In this document: positions 48,878 to 57,346 of the stretch, piece by piece | Position numbering within the stretch: the first letter of the stretch is position 1 | Layout: every line of letters begins with the position of its first letter | From: CAVSVP01 sp963731125 | GTDB lineage: Bacteria > Pseudomonadota > Gammaproteobacteria > Competibacterales > Competibacteraceae | Direction: 5' to 3' | DNA: 64,000 bases | Assembly (NCBI GenBank): GCA_963731125.1 | Contig: CAVSVP010000022.1 | Coordinates: 9,027 to 73,026, forward strand | Translations under genes and position numbers: made by a program | Notes under the pieces: generated by a model | The model's input: the letters and a program-made list of their open reading frames with translations, nothing else | What the model was told of the DNA's origin: nothing | Databases searched by the model: none

Positions 48878-50911
48878 TTAAACAATATCCTCAGTCCTTT
48901 TGGGAAAGAGCGCGAAAGGCAATTTATCCAACAACTGTTTCACAACAGCTGCCCGTTTGCTCCGTACTCGATCTCCCGCTAAGTTTAATGGGAAGTGCGA
49001 TAGAGTCTTGCAAATATCAATCATAATTGTCATTTTGGGTAATTCTTCACAAAGACTCGCATAGGTTCCCGTCAAAGCCAGCAGAGAGCGGGACAAGTGG
49101 AGATACTCGCTCTTCACGATAACACCTAAGCGCTGAGTATTAGAGATCAAATGCATTGCCGCTTGCATGCGCTTGTAGAGTCCCTCCGCACCCTCTTTAT
49201 ACAAACAGCTCGCAAAATCTCTGCCGAGTGGAGTCAGACTTTTTTTCTTTAACGTATTCTCCAGCTCTTGACGAATTTCATTCCATCGAAGCTGGTTATC
49301 TTCAGGGTGAGTACTAATAGCAATAATAGCATCAGTCAGTAAAATCGTATTGGCAGCAAGAACCGCTCTAAGATAATTCCAGAAGGGTTTCCATTTTCCC
49401 CTAAGCTTTACAGAATTACCCCAGTCGATTAGATAGATTTTTCCTGTTGGAGTCACCATCACATTGCCAGGATGCAGATCACCATGAAATTCCTTATAGA
49501 CAAAGATATGAATCAGTACCGTATATATGAATCGCTCGGCAATACAACGACGAAACTCAGTTTTTTTAGCACCCGCAAGTTTTTCAAAAGCATGGTTAAT
49601 GCTAACAGCCTCTTCAAGATACTCCATCTCAATGATTCTACGTGTTGCAGCATATACCTTTGGCACGTCCCAAATCTGCGACTTTTTAGCGCGTCGTGCA
49701 AATTTATTCTGCGTCCGAGCTTCCGTTTCAAAATTTAGCTCCTGTTCAAAACCTTTAGCAAATTCGTCTACTTGTTTTGATAGCGATTCAAGAAAAGGAG
49801 CGAGTTTAGAATGCGGTGCCCAGAATTGGCTACTAAGCAAAGTTAAACCTATGGTGGTTTTTCCCATTAAAAATTCACGGTCGAGATTACACCTGCCAAC
49901 CTTAATAATAACCGGCAACAACATTTGTCGGGTATAAACCGTCACTCGTTTTTTAGCGAGATACACAGAGCCGATAGATCCCGATTTTAACGGACGTTTG
50001 ACGTCAAAATCCACATAACACTCGTAGGGACTCTTACCATAACATTCTTGGAAAGCGTCCAGCACTTCACTAGAGGTCATCGGTTTGACATCTTCCTGAA
50101 ATATCAGTAGCTCTCTGGCAATTTCATCTGGTAAAAAGTCGGCATTGGCGGCGGCAACTTGCGCCATCTTAATAAAAAAAGGCCCGAATTCTCGGACCAT
50201 GTGTGCGACAATTTGAGCCTGTGTGCGAAAATCGCGAGGATCGGTTTGAAAGAACGGTTTTACATAACGTATCGCTTTAATCTGTCGACGCAAGATTGTT
50301 AAGTCCTCCCGAACAATCTGTACCCGCATTATCAGCTGATTGAGGTTAGCTTGATTAAGCCGTTTGGTTTCTTTTAGCAGATTGATTAAATCGACGAATA
50401 ACGGTTCGTAGGTGCGCAGAATCAAGCGCACCATATCCAGATTGAGTTCTATTAATCCTTTGAGTTCGGGTTCACTGAATAACTCTCGAAAAAATATCCA
50501 GAATTCGTCGATAACGAGTTTAGGAATAGGCAGAGGACTACGGGCAACAACCTGTTCGATGACATAACAAATTAAATTTTCAGTGGTCTCTTCGTTAGGA
50601 ATAACATGATATCTTCGTAAATAAGCTGTCAGTTTACGAGTGTAGCGAGTTAACGGATGTTCATATAAGGTTTCGAATAACGTATCTAAAGCGGCAGACA
50701 ATTGTGGTTGACTGATACTATCACTACTGGTAAGTAGTTGCGTTAAAGGAATAACCGCTTGAGGGATTTTTAAGGTGCAATGTGTGTAAGCTCCAACTTC
50801 CTTAAACAGTTTCTCAGTATGCTCCCGCAAAAGTGGTAACTTAGCGTTAACCATGCCATTTATTTGGCCCTGTGAATTCATTCTAATTGTCATCCTATTA
50901 ATACTTGTCAC
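48878..50911 (-). CDS. Large divergent UbiB/AarF-like kinase
   Basis: A 677-residue protein with a kinase-like core of the UbiB/ABC1 family preceded by about 230 extra helical residues not found in ordinary members. In the core, PFFIKMAQVAAANADFLPDE stands where the KxGQ motif is expected, but reads KMAQ. LKSGSIGSVYLAKK replaces the Ala-rich loop by a Gly-rich one, closer to protein kinases. LPVIIKVGR has the ATP-binding Lys, FHGDLHPGNVMVTPTGK the catalytic loop, and YLIDWGNSVKLRG a DWG in place of DFG. These changes suggest altered nucleotide handling. The C-terminal 170 residues are not recognised. AT-rich base composition differs from the flanking cysM and kdsD genes. Possible starts are ATG 50911 and internal Met codons at residues 7, 11 and 20; none has a strong ribosome binding site. 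Function unknown. Confidence 0.8.
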   Translation of the reverse strand: MTSINRMTIRMNSQGQINGMVNAKLPLLREHTEKLFKEVGAYTHCTLKIPQAVIPLTQLLTSSDSISQPQLSAALDTLFETLYEHPLTRYTRKLTAYLRRYHVIPNEETTENLICYVIEQVVARSPLPIPKLVIDEFWIFFRELFSEPELKGLIELNLDMVRLILRTYEPLFVDLINLLKETKRLNQANLNQLIMRVQIVREDLTILRRQIKAIRYVKPFFQTDPRDFRTQAQIVAHMVREFGPFFIKMAQVAAANADFLPDEIARELLIFQEDVKPMTSSEVLDAFQECYGKSPYECYVDFDVKRPLKSGSIGSVYLAKKRVTVYTRQMLLPVIIKVGRCNLDREFLMGKTTIGLTLLSSQFWAPHSKLAPFLESLSKQVDEFAKGFEQELNFETEARTQNKFARRAKKSQIWDVPKVYAATRRIIEMEYLEEAVSINHAFEKLAGAKKTEFRRCIAERFIYTVLIHIFVYKEFHGDLHPGNVMVTPTGKIYLIDWGNSVKLRGKWKPFWNYLRAVLAANTILLTDAIIAISTHPEDNQLRWNEIRQELENTLKKKSLTPLGRDFASCLYKEGAEGLYKRMQAAMHLISNTQRLGVIVKSEYLHLSRSLLALTGTYASLCEELPKMTIMIDICKTLSHFPLNLAGDRVRSKRAAVVKQLLDKLPFALFPKRTEDIV

Positions 50912-51470
50912 ACTGCTTGTACTGCGCGTTGCACGGAAAAATTCCAGCGATAGATATGCTGCGATTCAAATGGTGTCTTTGTTTTTGCTAAGAAAAACGC
51001 TATGCAAAGCGCCTCGTAAGGCTCCATGTGAGCCTTCGCCTCCTGATAATTTCCTGCACATGGCAAAGGTTAGCGAATCGACACTATAGCCGAATAATTG
51101 CCATCGGTAAAAAATAGCCTATACTAACGCTTTTTTTGGAATTTGGAATGGAATGACTGGAATAGAATGACTGGAATGGAATATCCACCAGCCAGTACCA
51201 GAATAAGTCACTGCACCTTTCAATCATGCCGGCCAAAAACGGTTGCCAATGCACTTTGTTTTTTTAATCCTCTCCCCAAGTATCGTCGTTTTTCACTTGT
51301 GCTGTTGGGCGAACTTTTTCGTCTGGTTGTTGAAAATTTTTTCTTACCGATACCCATTCTTGGCAAAGACAAACCGTGCTTCGCAGTGACCCAGTGACAA
51401 TCCAAGTTTGGCAGAATGGCAAAAGACAGGAGGCCTGTGGCGCAAGAAGATACTATAGAGTAGCGAAAGT
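50912..51470. other. Intergenic region with a short tandem repeat
   Basis: About 560 bases between the divergent UbiB-like gene and kdsD. Apart from the 14-bp tandem repeat at 51145-51186, no feature is supported. A frame at 51143-51397 crosses the repeat and looks spurious. It must contain promoters for both flanking genes. Confidence 0.5.
51145..51186. repeat. 14-bp tandem repeat, three units
   Basis: GGAATGGAATGACT (51145-51158), GGAATAGAATGACT (51159-51172) and GGAATGGAATATCC (51173-51186) follow each other without gaps. It may be a variable-number minisatellite. Confidence 0.7.
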
Positions 51471-52442
51471 ATGAACGACATTAAACTTAAACAATTGGGC
51501 AGTACTGTTCTGGACATTGAAGCACGGGCGGTGGCCCGTCTAAGCGAGCGAATTGATGATAATTTCGTCCGCGCTTGTCAGTATATGCTGGCCTGTGAAG
51601 GGCGCATTGTGGTGATCGGCATGGGCAAATCTGGACACATTGGCGGTAAAGTGGCCGCTACCCTTGCCAGCACCGGCAGCCCCGCCTTTTTTGTTCACCC
51701 TGCCGAAGCCAGCCACGGCGATTTGGGTATGATCACCGCTAAAGACATGGTCTTAGCCTTGTCTAATTCCGGTGAGACTTCGGAAATCAATGTGCTGTTG
51801 CCGCTGATCAAACGCTTAGGTGTACCATTGATTGCTTTGACCGGCAGTCCAAACTCCACCCTGGCCCAGGCCGCCAGCGTACATATCGATGTGAGTGTTG
51901 AACAAGAAGCCTGTCCGTTGGGTCTTGCCCCCACAGCAAGCACCACGGCAGCCTTAGCCATGGGAGACGCCTTAGCCATCTCGCTGCTGGAAGCTCGCGG
52001 GTTTACCGCTGATGATTTTGCTCGTTCTCATCCCGGCGGGCGATTGGGACGGCGGTTGCTGCTATTGATTGACGACGTTATGCACAAGGGTGGAGCAATA
52101 CCGCGCAACGTCCCGGAAGATCGGCTTGATGTCGCGCTGCTGGAAATGACTCGCAAAGGTCTGGGCATCACTGTGATAACGGATGCCGCTGAGCGGGTGC
52201 TAGGCGTATTCACCGACGGTGACCTCCGCCGTACGCTAGACCGCCGAATTGACGTACATAGCGTCACGGTAGCGGAAGTCATGACCCGTCATTGCAAAAC
52301 AGTGCATCCGGGAATTCTAGCGGCTGAAGCCTTGCACCTGATGGACACACACAAAATCAACGCATTACCAGTCGTTAATGAAGCGGGATTACTGGTGGGC
52401 GCTTTGAATATGCATGATCTGTTGCGCGCAGGAGTCATGTAA
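51471..52442 (+). CDS. kdsD: Arabinose-5-phosphate isomerase (KdsD/KpsF)
   Basis: A 323-residue cytosolic isomerase that converts ribulose 5-phosphate to arabinose 5-phosphate, the first step of Kdo synthesis for lipopolysaccharide. The SIS domain has VVIGMGKSGHIGGKVAATLA, STGSPAFFVHPAEASHGDLG and LALSNSGETSEI. The second half contains two CBS domains (about residues 205-320), seen in VMHKGGAIPRNVPEDRLDVA and VMTRHCKTVHPGILAAEALH. Length is typical. ATG 51471 starts the gene, with only a weak GAG upstream. In most gammaproteobacteria kdsC and lptC come between kdsD and lptA; here lptA starts 155 bases after kdsD and neither gene is found. The following genes lptA-lptB-rpoN keep the usual order. 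Confidence 0.95.
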   Translation: MNDIKLKQLGSTVLDIEARAVARLSERIDDNFVRACQYMLACEGRIVVIGMGKSGHIGGKVAATLASTGSPAFFVHPAEASHGDLGMITAKDMVLALSNSGETSEINVLLPLIKRLGVPLIALTGSPNSTLAQAASVHIDVSVEQEACPLGLAPTASTTAALAMGDALAISLLEARGFTADDFARSHPGGRLGRRLLLLIDDVMHKGGAIPRNVPEDRLDVALLEMTRKGLGITVITDAAERVLGVFTDGDLRRTLDRRIDVHSVTVAEVMTRHCKTVHPGILAAEALHLMDTHKINALPVVNEAGLLVGALNMHDLLRAGVM

Positions 52443-52597
52443 ACTACTTACGCTATGGGTTTAACATGGCTTTCGAGTTACCAAGACACCCGGCGAAAAG
52501 CCCTTGAAGAAGGTGCCAATATGACCAAATTTTGTATTAGAGCCGATTTTGCGTGCCGCAGCGAGGGAGGCCCCTTACTTGCAAGCGTGAGGCAATT

Positions 52598-53098
52598 ATG
52601 CACCATCCAAGCCTAAATCAGCTGTTGTTTTCTGGCCTATTATTATTTCTTCCAATGCTGGTTTTTAGTCTACCAGAAGATCGGGATAAACCGATTCATT
52701 TAGAAGCAGACCGCGCGCAACTGGATCAAAAAACCGGTACCAGCGTTTATGAAGGAAATGTCGTGATCACTCAAGGCTCCATGCGCCTAGCCGCTGATAC
52801 GGCCAAGATTTACACCGAAAACGGTAGCTTTCAACGTATGGAGGCAGTTGGCAAACCAGCTACCCTGCGTTATAAACCAGCGGCAGATAAAGAGGAACTT
52901 CACGGTTCAAGTCAACGCGTCGAGTATGATGCGGGTCAGAAAATCATCGTGCTGATTACTGATGCCAAGGTCACTCAGGGCAGTGATGAATTTACGGGTG
53001 ACCGTATCGAATATAATTTAGAGGAAGACCTGGTAAAAGCCAGAGGGACAGCGGAGAAGCGTATTCAGATTACCATTCAACCTAAAGCAAAACAGTAA
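52598..53098 (+). CDS. lptA: LPS transport periplasmic protein LptA
   Basis: A 166-residue periplasmic bridge protein that carries lipopolysaccharide from LptC to LptD. The signal peptide is LLFSGLLLFLPMLVF with likely cleavage near SLP. The OstA/LptA domain follows: KPIHLEADRAQLDQKTGTSV, YEGNVVITQGSMRLAADTAK, and DEFTGDRIEYNLEEDLVKAR. The frame is open to 52553, but ATG 52598 has GAGG 7 bases upstream and gives the normal signal peptide. It ends 4 bases before lptB, so both are surely co-transcribed. The lptC gene, usually directly upstream and overlapping, is absent; the 155-base gap holds only a 51-codon frame (52455-52610) without similarity to LptC. Confidence 0.94.
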   Translation: MHHPSLNQLLFSGLLLFLPMLVFSLPEDRDKPIHLEADRAQLDQKTGTSVYEGNVVITQGSMRLAADTAKIYTENGSFQRMEAVGKPATLRYKPAADKEELHGSSQRVEYDAGQKIIVLITDAKVTQGSDEFTGDRIEYNLEEDLVKARGTAEKRIQITIQPKAKQ

Positions 53099-53102
53099 AC
53101 CT

Positions 53103-53828
53103 ATGGCTCAGTTTGCCGCTAAAGAAATTGTTAAACGCTTCAAACAGCGCTGTGTAGTTGACGCTGCTTCTCTATGGGTCAACAGCGGTGATGTAGTCGG
53201 CCTGCTGGGCCCCAATGGAGCTGGTAAAACCACGTGTTTTTATATGATGGTCGGCTTGATTCCCTGCGACGAGGGACAAGTCTTTTTAGATGACAAAAAT
53301 ATCACCCGCTTACCCATGCACGCCCGCGCACGGCTAGGAGTAGGTTATCTACCGCAAGAACCATCGGTATTTCGCAAGTTAACGGTGCTTTCCAATATCC
53401 TAGCCATATTAGAAATGCGACCTGATCTAACGCGGGCGGAGCGTCTGGAACTGGCCGAGGATCTACTCCATGAATTGCATATTTGGCACCTTCGGAACCA
53501 CTTCGGCATTAGTCTCTCGGGTGGGGAACGCAGACGGGTGGAGATTGCTCGGGCCTTGGCGGCAGAACCGCATTTTATGCTTTTGGACGAACCTTTTGCT
53601 GGTATCGATCCCATCTCGGTGTTAGATATCCAGCGTATTATCAAACACTTAACTGAGCGCCATATTGGTGTTCTTATTACTGACCATAATGTACGAGAAA
53701 CATTGGGAATTTGTGACCGTGCCTATATCTTGAGCGAAGGCAGGGTCATTGCCGAGGGAAGCCCTAGTGACATTCTTGCTAACCAACAAGTTCGCGAAGT
53801 TTACCTTGGCGAATCTTTTAGTTTGTAA
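53103..53828 (+). CDS. lptB: LPS export ABC transporter ATP-binding protein LptB
   Basis: A 241-residue ATPase that powers LptFG extraction of lipopolysaccharide from the inner membrane. Walker A is GPNGAGKTTCFYMMVG, the signature motif ISLSGGERRRVEIARALA, Walker B FMLLDEPFAGIDPISV, and the switch His is in LITDHNVRETLGICDRAY. YLPQEPSVFRKLTVLSNI contains the Q-loop typical of LptB. Length agrees with the family (about 241). The ATG at 53103 is 4 bases after lptA. rpoN follows after 79 bases, the conserved order in gammaproteobacteria. Confidence 0.97.
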   Translation: MAQFAAKEIVKRFKQRCVVDAASLWVNSGDVVGLLGPNGAGKTTCFYMMVGLIPCDEGQVFLDDKNITRLPMHARARLGVGYLPQEPSVFRKLTVLSNILAILEMRPDLTRAERLELAEDLLHELHIWHLRNHFGISLSGGERRRVEIARALAAEPHFMLLDEPFAGIDPISVLDIQRIIKHLTERHIGVLITDHNVRETLGICDRAYILSEGRVIAEGSPSDILANQQVREVYLGESFSL

Positions 53829-53907
53829 AAAAATCCCCAGAGAATAGGTAAATGCCCTAATATTTGCAGTATGATGATTTGTCATCTGTCTAACTAATAC
53901 AGAACTT

Positions 53908-55392
53908 ATGAGACAGTCCCCACAGATACAACTGCGTTTGGGTCAGCAACTGACCATAACGCCACAATTGCAACAGGCCATACGCCTGCTGCAACTTTCC
54001 AGCTTGGATTTGCAAACAGAAATCCAGAGTGTCCTTGAGTCGAATCTCATGCTGGAGCGAGTGGATGAGTCGCAAGAACTCCCTTCGCAAAGTGACACTT
54101 TAGGCAAGGCGGATGCGTCAACTGAGACGACTAATACGCCCAGTAACGATGAGGGCGAACTTAACACTGCAAGCGATACGTTGCCAGAAGATCTGCCGGT
54201 AGACAGTGCCTGGGAGGATATGTACGACACTTACGATGGCGCAACCAGCTATTCGCGCAACGATAACGAACAGCGGGACTTTTATGAACAACAAGCGAGT
54301 AGCAGTGAATCCCTTCATGATTACCTGCTCTGGCAAATGCGCCTAACCCCCTTTAGTGAAAGGGATTTGGCGATTGCCACGGCGATTATTGATGCCATCG
54401 ATGAAACAGGCTATCTTTCCTCGCCGCTGGAGGAGATTTATCAAGGATGCAAGGATGAATTGGATATAGAGCTTGATGAGGTAGAGGCTGTGCTACACCG
54501 CATCCAGCATTTTGATCCTCCCGGCGTGGCCGCTCGCAGCCCAGCAGAATGTTTACTGTTGCAACTCAATCAACTGCCTTCGGATACCTCTTGGCTGCTC
54601 CAAGCTCGCGACTTAGTGCGACATCACTTAGATTTACTCGCTGACCATGATTTTAACACGCTCATGCGCCGACTTAAGGTGTCGCGTGAGATATTGCAAA
54701 AAATCGTCGCATTGATTCAATCATTAAATCCTCATCCTGGTACCCAGATTTCCAGCGCTGAAACTCAGTACGTTATTCCTGACGTTTTCGTATACCGCCA
54801 AAAAGATAACTGGCGCGTCGAGCTGAATCCGGACAACGCACCGCGGTTGCGCATCAACAGCCAATACGCCCAGTTGGTACGCCGCGCCGACAATAGCACA
54901 GACAACACTTATCTAAAGCATCATTTGCAAGAAGCACGCTGGTTTCTAAAAAGTCTTAAGAATCGTAATGAAACATTACTCAAAGTCGCTACTTGTATCG
55001 TTGAGCGTCAGCGGGATTTTCTAGAATATGGTGAAGAGCATATGAAACCCTTGGTACTAAGGGATATTGCGGAAACCATGAACATGCATGAATCCACCAT
55101 TTCGCGAGTTACTACACAAAAGTATATGCATACTCCGCGGGGTATCTACGAATTTAAATTTTTCTTCTCTAGCCATGTAGGTACGAGCGACGGTGGTGAG
55201 TGTTCATCCATTGCGATTCGAGCAATGATCAAAAAGCTCATTGCTGAAGAAAATCCTCAAAAACCCTTGAGCGATAGCACGATTGCAAAGTTTCTCGACA
55301 AAGAAGGTATTCAGGTAGCACGACGTACGGTAGCAAAGTACCGGGAGGTAATGTCGATACCTTCATCGACTGACCGCAAACGCCTTGCCTAA
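53908..55392 (+). CDS. rpoN: RNA polymerase sigma-54 factor
   Basis: A 494-residue alternative sigma factor that recognises -24/-12 promoters and needs enhancer-binding activators. Region I is Gln/Leu-rich (LGQQLTITPQLQQAIRLLQL, LDLQTEIQSVLESN). The acidic region II spans about residues 60-130. Region III contains the core-binding part (FDPPGVAARSPAECLLLQLN) and the helix-turn-helix (MHESTISRVTTQKYMHTPRG). The RpoN box near the C-terminus reads ARRTVAKYRE, one residue off the common ARRTVTKYRE. The gene appears complete. It is followed by hpf, ptsN, hprK, rapZ, HPr and ptsI, the nitrogen-PTS block known to be linked to rpoN. ATG 53908 has a weak site; an upstream TAA-rich stretch separates it from lptB. 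Confidence 0.97.
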   Translation: MRQSPQIQLRLGQQLTITPQLQQAIRLLQLSSLDLQTEIQSVLESNLMLERVDESQELPSQSDTLGKADASTETTNTPSNDEGELNTASDTLPEDLPVDSAWEDMYDTYDGATSYSRNDNEQRDFYEQQASSSESLHDYLLWQMRLTPFSERDLAIATAIIDAIDETGYLSSPLEEIYQGCKDELDIELDEVEAVLHRIQHFDPPGVAARSPAECLLLQLNQLPSDTSWLLQARDLVRHHLDLLADHDFNTLMRRLKVSREILQKIVALIQSLNPHPGTQISSAETQYVIPDVFVYRQKDNWRVELNPDNAPRLRINSQYAQLVRRADNSTDNTYLKHHLQEARWFLKSLKNRNETLLKVATCIVERQRDFLEYGEEHMKPLVLRDIAETMNMHESTISRVTTQKYMHTPRGIYEFKFFFSSHVGTSDGGECSSIAIRAMIKKLIAEENPQKPLSDSTIAKFLDKEGIQVARRTVAKYREVMSIPSSTDRKRLA

Positions 55393-55583
55393 GAAAGACG
55401 CAACACCCAGTCTCAGTACACAAGCAGATGGAGGGCGCCTTCTTGATTATAAAGAAATCCTATACGTCGAGGCAGATTAACAGGAAGGGACGTTTTTACT
55501 CAAGCGTAACAATAACAGTCAGATAGCAGCGCCCGCAGCGCCCGCGCAAACTGAGACAACACCATTCCCGCAAGGAGTTAATC

Positions 55584-55901
55584 ATGCAAATTAACCTTAC
55601 CGGTCATCATGTGGAACTCACTCAAGCACTGCGTAATTACATTTATGAGAAGCTAGAACGTGTCGAGCGGCACTTCGACAACGTAACTCGCGTTCATGTC
55701 ATTCTCAGCGTTGAAAAACTACGCCATAAAGCCGAAGCGACCATTCATGTGGCTGGGAACGATCTGTTCGCCTATGCTGTGGACGAGGATATGTACGCTG
55801 CCATCGATGCCATGAACGATAAGATTGACCGCCAAATCAAGAAACATAAGGAAAAACTGACCGATAAACACCGCAGTGACAAAGTCCGCGTTTATCCCTA
55901 G
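55584..55901 (+). CDS. hpf: Ribosome hibernation-promoting factor (short form)
   Basis: A 105-residue ribosome-binding protein that stabilises 100S dimers in stationary phase. It shows the YfiA/HPF fold: MQINLTGHHVELTQALRNYI, RVERHFDNVTRVHVILSVEK, HKAEATIHVAGNDLFAYAVD and DMYAAIDAMNDKIDRQIKKH. It lacks the C-terminal domain of long HPF, so dimerisation would also need RMF, as in enterobacteria. ATG 55584 follows AAGGAG. It stands 192 bases after rpoN and 31 bases before ptsN. Confidence 0.96.
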   Translation: MQINLTGHHVELTQALRNYIYEKLERVERHFDNVTRVHVILSVEKLRHKAEATIHVAGNDLFAYAVDEDMYAAIDAMNDKIDRQIKKHKEKLTDKHRSDKVRVYP

Positions 55902-55931
55902 TTCCTTGGTTTTCCACATAGCCTCAACGTT

Positions 55932-56405
55932 ATGAATATCACAGACCTGATTAATGCTCAGCGTGTCGCCTGCAAAGATGAGGTCAGCAGCAAAAAGCGT
56001 CTGCTTGAGTTGCTGGGCGAACTCATTGCCAGCGGTCAAACCGATTTTACCGTCCGGGAAATTTTTGACAGCTTGAATGGGCGAGAGCGCTTGGGCAGCA
56101 CTGGTCTGGGCCATGGAGTCGCTCTGCCCCATGGCCGTCTTAGTCAAAGCCGCCGTGCTGTCGGTGCCTTCGTCAAGCTAAATCACGGTGTAGAGTTTGA
56201 CGCTATCGATAAACAACCTGTCGATTTAGTGTTTGCGCTCCTAGTTCCTGAACACTTCACGGATGAACACCTCAAAATCCTGGCTTACTTGGCAGAAATG
56301 TTCAGCGATAAGGCTTTTTGCGATCGCTTGCGTAGTACCGACTCAGACCAAGCCTTGTTTGAACAACTTATTCGCTGGAAACCTTCAAATGCTTCCCCGA
56401 CATGA
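55932..56405 (+). CDS. ptsN: Nitrogen regulatory PTS EIIA protein
   Basis: A 157-residue EIIA(Ntr) protein. It takes phosphate from the HPr-like protein and regulates potassium, phosphate and nitrogen functions rather than transporting sugar. The phosphorylated residue is His67 in GLGHGVALPHGRL. EIFDSLNGRERLGSTGLG upstream and LVFALLVPEHFTDEHLKILA downstream are family features. The stop overlaps the hprK start (ATGA at 56402-56405). In the cell EIIA(Ntr) is usually controlled through PtsP/NPr. Here the partner EI (58723) has no GAF domain, so glutamine or alpha-ketoglutarate sensing through PtsP is not visible. Confidence 0.96.
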   Translation: MNITDLINAQRVACKDEVSSKKRLLELLGELIASGQTDFTVREIFDSLNGRERLGSTGLGHGVALPHGRLSQSRRAVGAFVKLNHGVEFDAIDKQPVDLVFALLVPEHFTDEHLKILAYLAEMFSDKAFCDRLRSTDSDQALFEQLIRWKPSNASPT

Positions 56406-57346
56406 ATGCACCGCTCCATGCTCAGGCGGTTTTTCAGGCGTTGCAGGTTGCCCTGAAGTTAGACTGGATCGGTGGTCAAGCAGGCGCTAAACATATCGTT
56501 CTGGAAAAGGAAGCGTTGGGTGAGACACTGAGCGGTCGGCTGAACTGGGTTCACGCGCCCAAGCTACAAATCTTAGGTCAAGAAGAATTTCACTTTTTAA
56601 AGACCTTGGACGAGACGATTTACTCTGCGCTCATCCAACGTCTATTGTCTCCCCCAACGAAAGCAATACTTATCTGCGGCGACCCGACCTGGGCTGAAAC
56701 GTTACGTAGTGCATCCGATGTAGCTAGCATACCGCTTTGGTACACTCCATTTACGCCAGTTACGACTCTGGCGCAGCTGAGTAAATACCAACAGAGCGTG
56801 GAAAATTCCACGCTGCTGCACGGTGAATTGCTCGAAGTATTTGGTTTGGGTGTGCTGATCACCGGACACAGCGGTATCGGCAAAAGTGAACTTGCCTTGG
56901 AACTCATTAGTCGGGGTCATCGTTTGATTGCCGACGATACTCCTAAGCTTTGCCGGGTGGCTCCTAATGTTATTGAAGGTACCTGCCCCCCGACGCTACG
57001 GGACTTCTTAGAAGTCCGAGGACTCGGCATACTCAACATCCGTCGCATGTTTGGAGATAGCGCCATCAAGCGCAATAAACGCGTGCGTCTGCTCATTGAT
57101 CTGGTACGTTTGGAGGATACTCCTATTCCCGCAGAGCTTAGGTTGCATGGGGCGCGTGCAACCCAGCGCATCCTCAATGTCGCTATTGCGGCGATTGCTT
57201 TACCTATCGCTCCCGGGCGTAATTTGGCCGTGCTAGTGGAATGTGCGGTGCGTGATCATATTCAACGCTTAAGCGGCTACCATGCCGAACAGGATTTGGC
57301 AGAGCGTCTACAAAATGAGATGGCGGGGACAACAGTATGCGAATGA
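56402..57346 (+). CDS. hprK: HPr kinase/phosphorylase
   Basis: A 314-residue bifunctional enzyme that phosphorylates and dephosphorylates a serine in HPr. The Walker A is LITGHSGIGKSELALELISR. The family signature is LEVRGLGILNIRRMFGDSAI. The N-terminal domain (about 1-130) is less conserved, as usual in proteobacterial HprK. Its substrate HPr at 58447 keeps the matching Ser45, so the regulatory pair is complete. The ATG overlaps ptsN by four bases, and the 3' end overlaps rapZ by 10 bases, showing tight coupling. Enterobacteria lack hprK; its presence here is one of the clues to lineage. Confidence 0.96.
   Translation: MNAPLHAQAVFQALQVALKLDWIGGQAGAKHIVLEKEALGETLSGRLNWVHAPKLQILGQEEFHFLKTLDETIYSALIQRLLSPPTKAILICGDPTWAETLRSASDVASIPLWYTPFTPVTTLAQLSKYQQSVENSTLLHGELLEVFGLGVLITGHSGIGKSELALELISRGHRLIADDTPKLCRVAPNVIEGTCPPTLRDFLEVRGLGILNIRRMFGDSAIKRNKRVRLLIDLVRLEDTPIPAELRLHGARATQRILNVAIAAIALPIAPGRNLAVLVECAVRDHIQRLSGYHAEQDLAERLQNEMAGTTVCE

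Noticed and set aside
52455..52610. 51-codon frame between kdsD and lptA as a shortened LptC.
   Set aside because: No N-terminal membrane helix and no LptC-like strand pattern.
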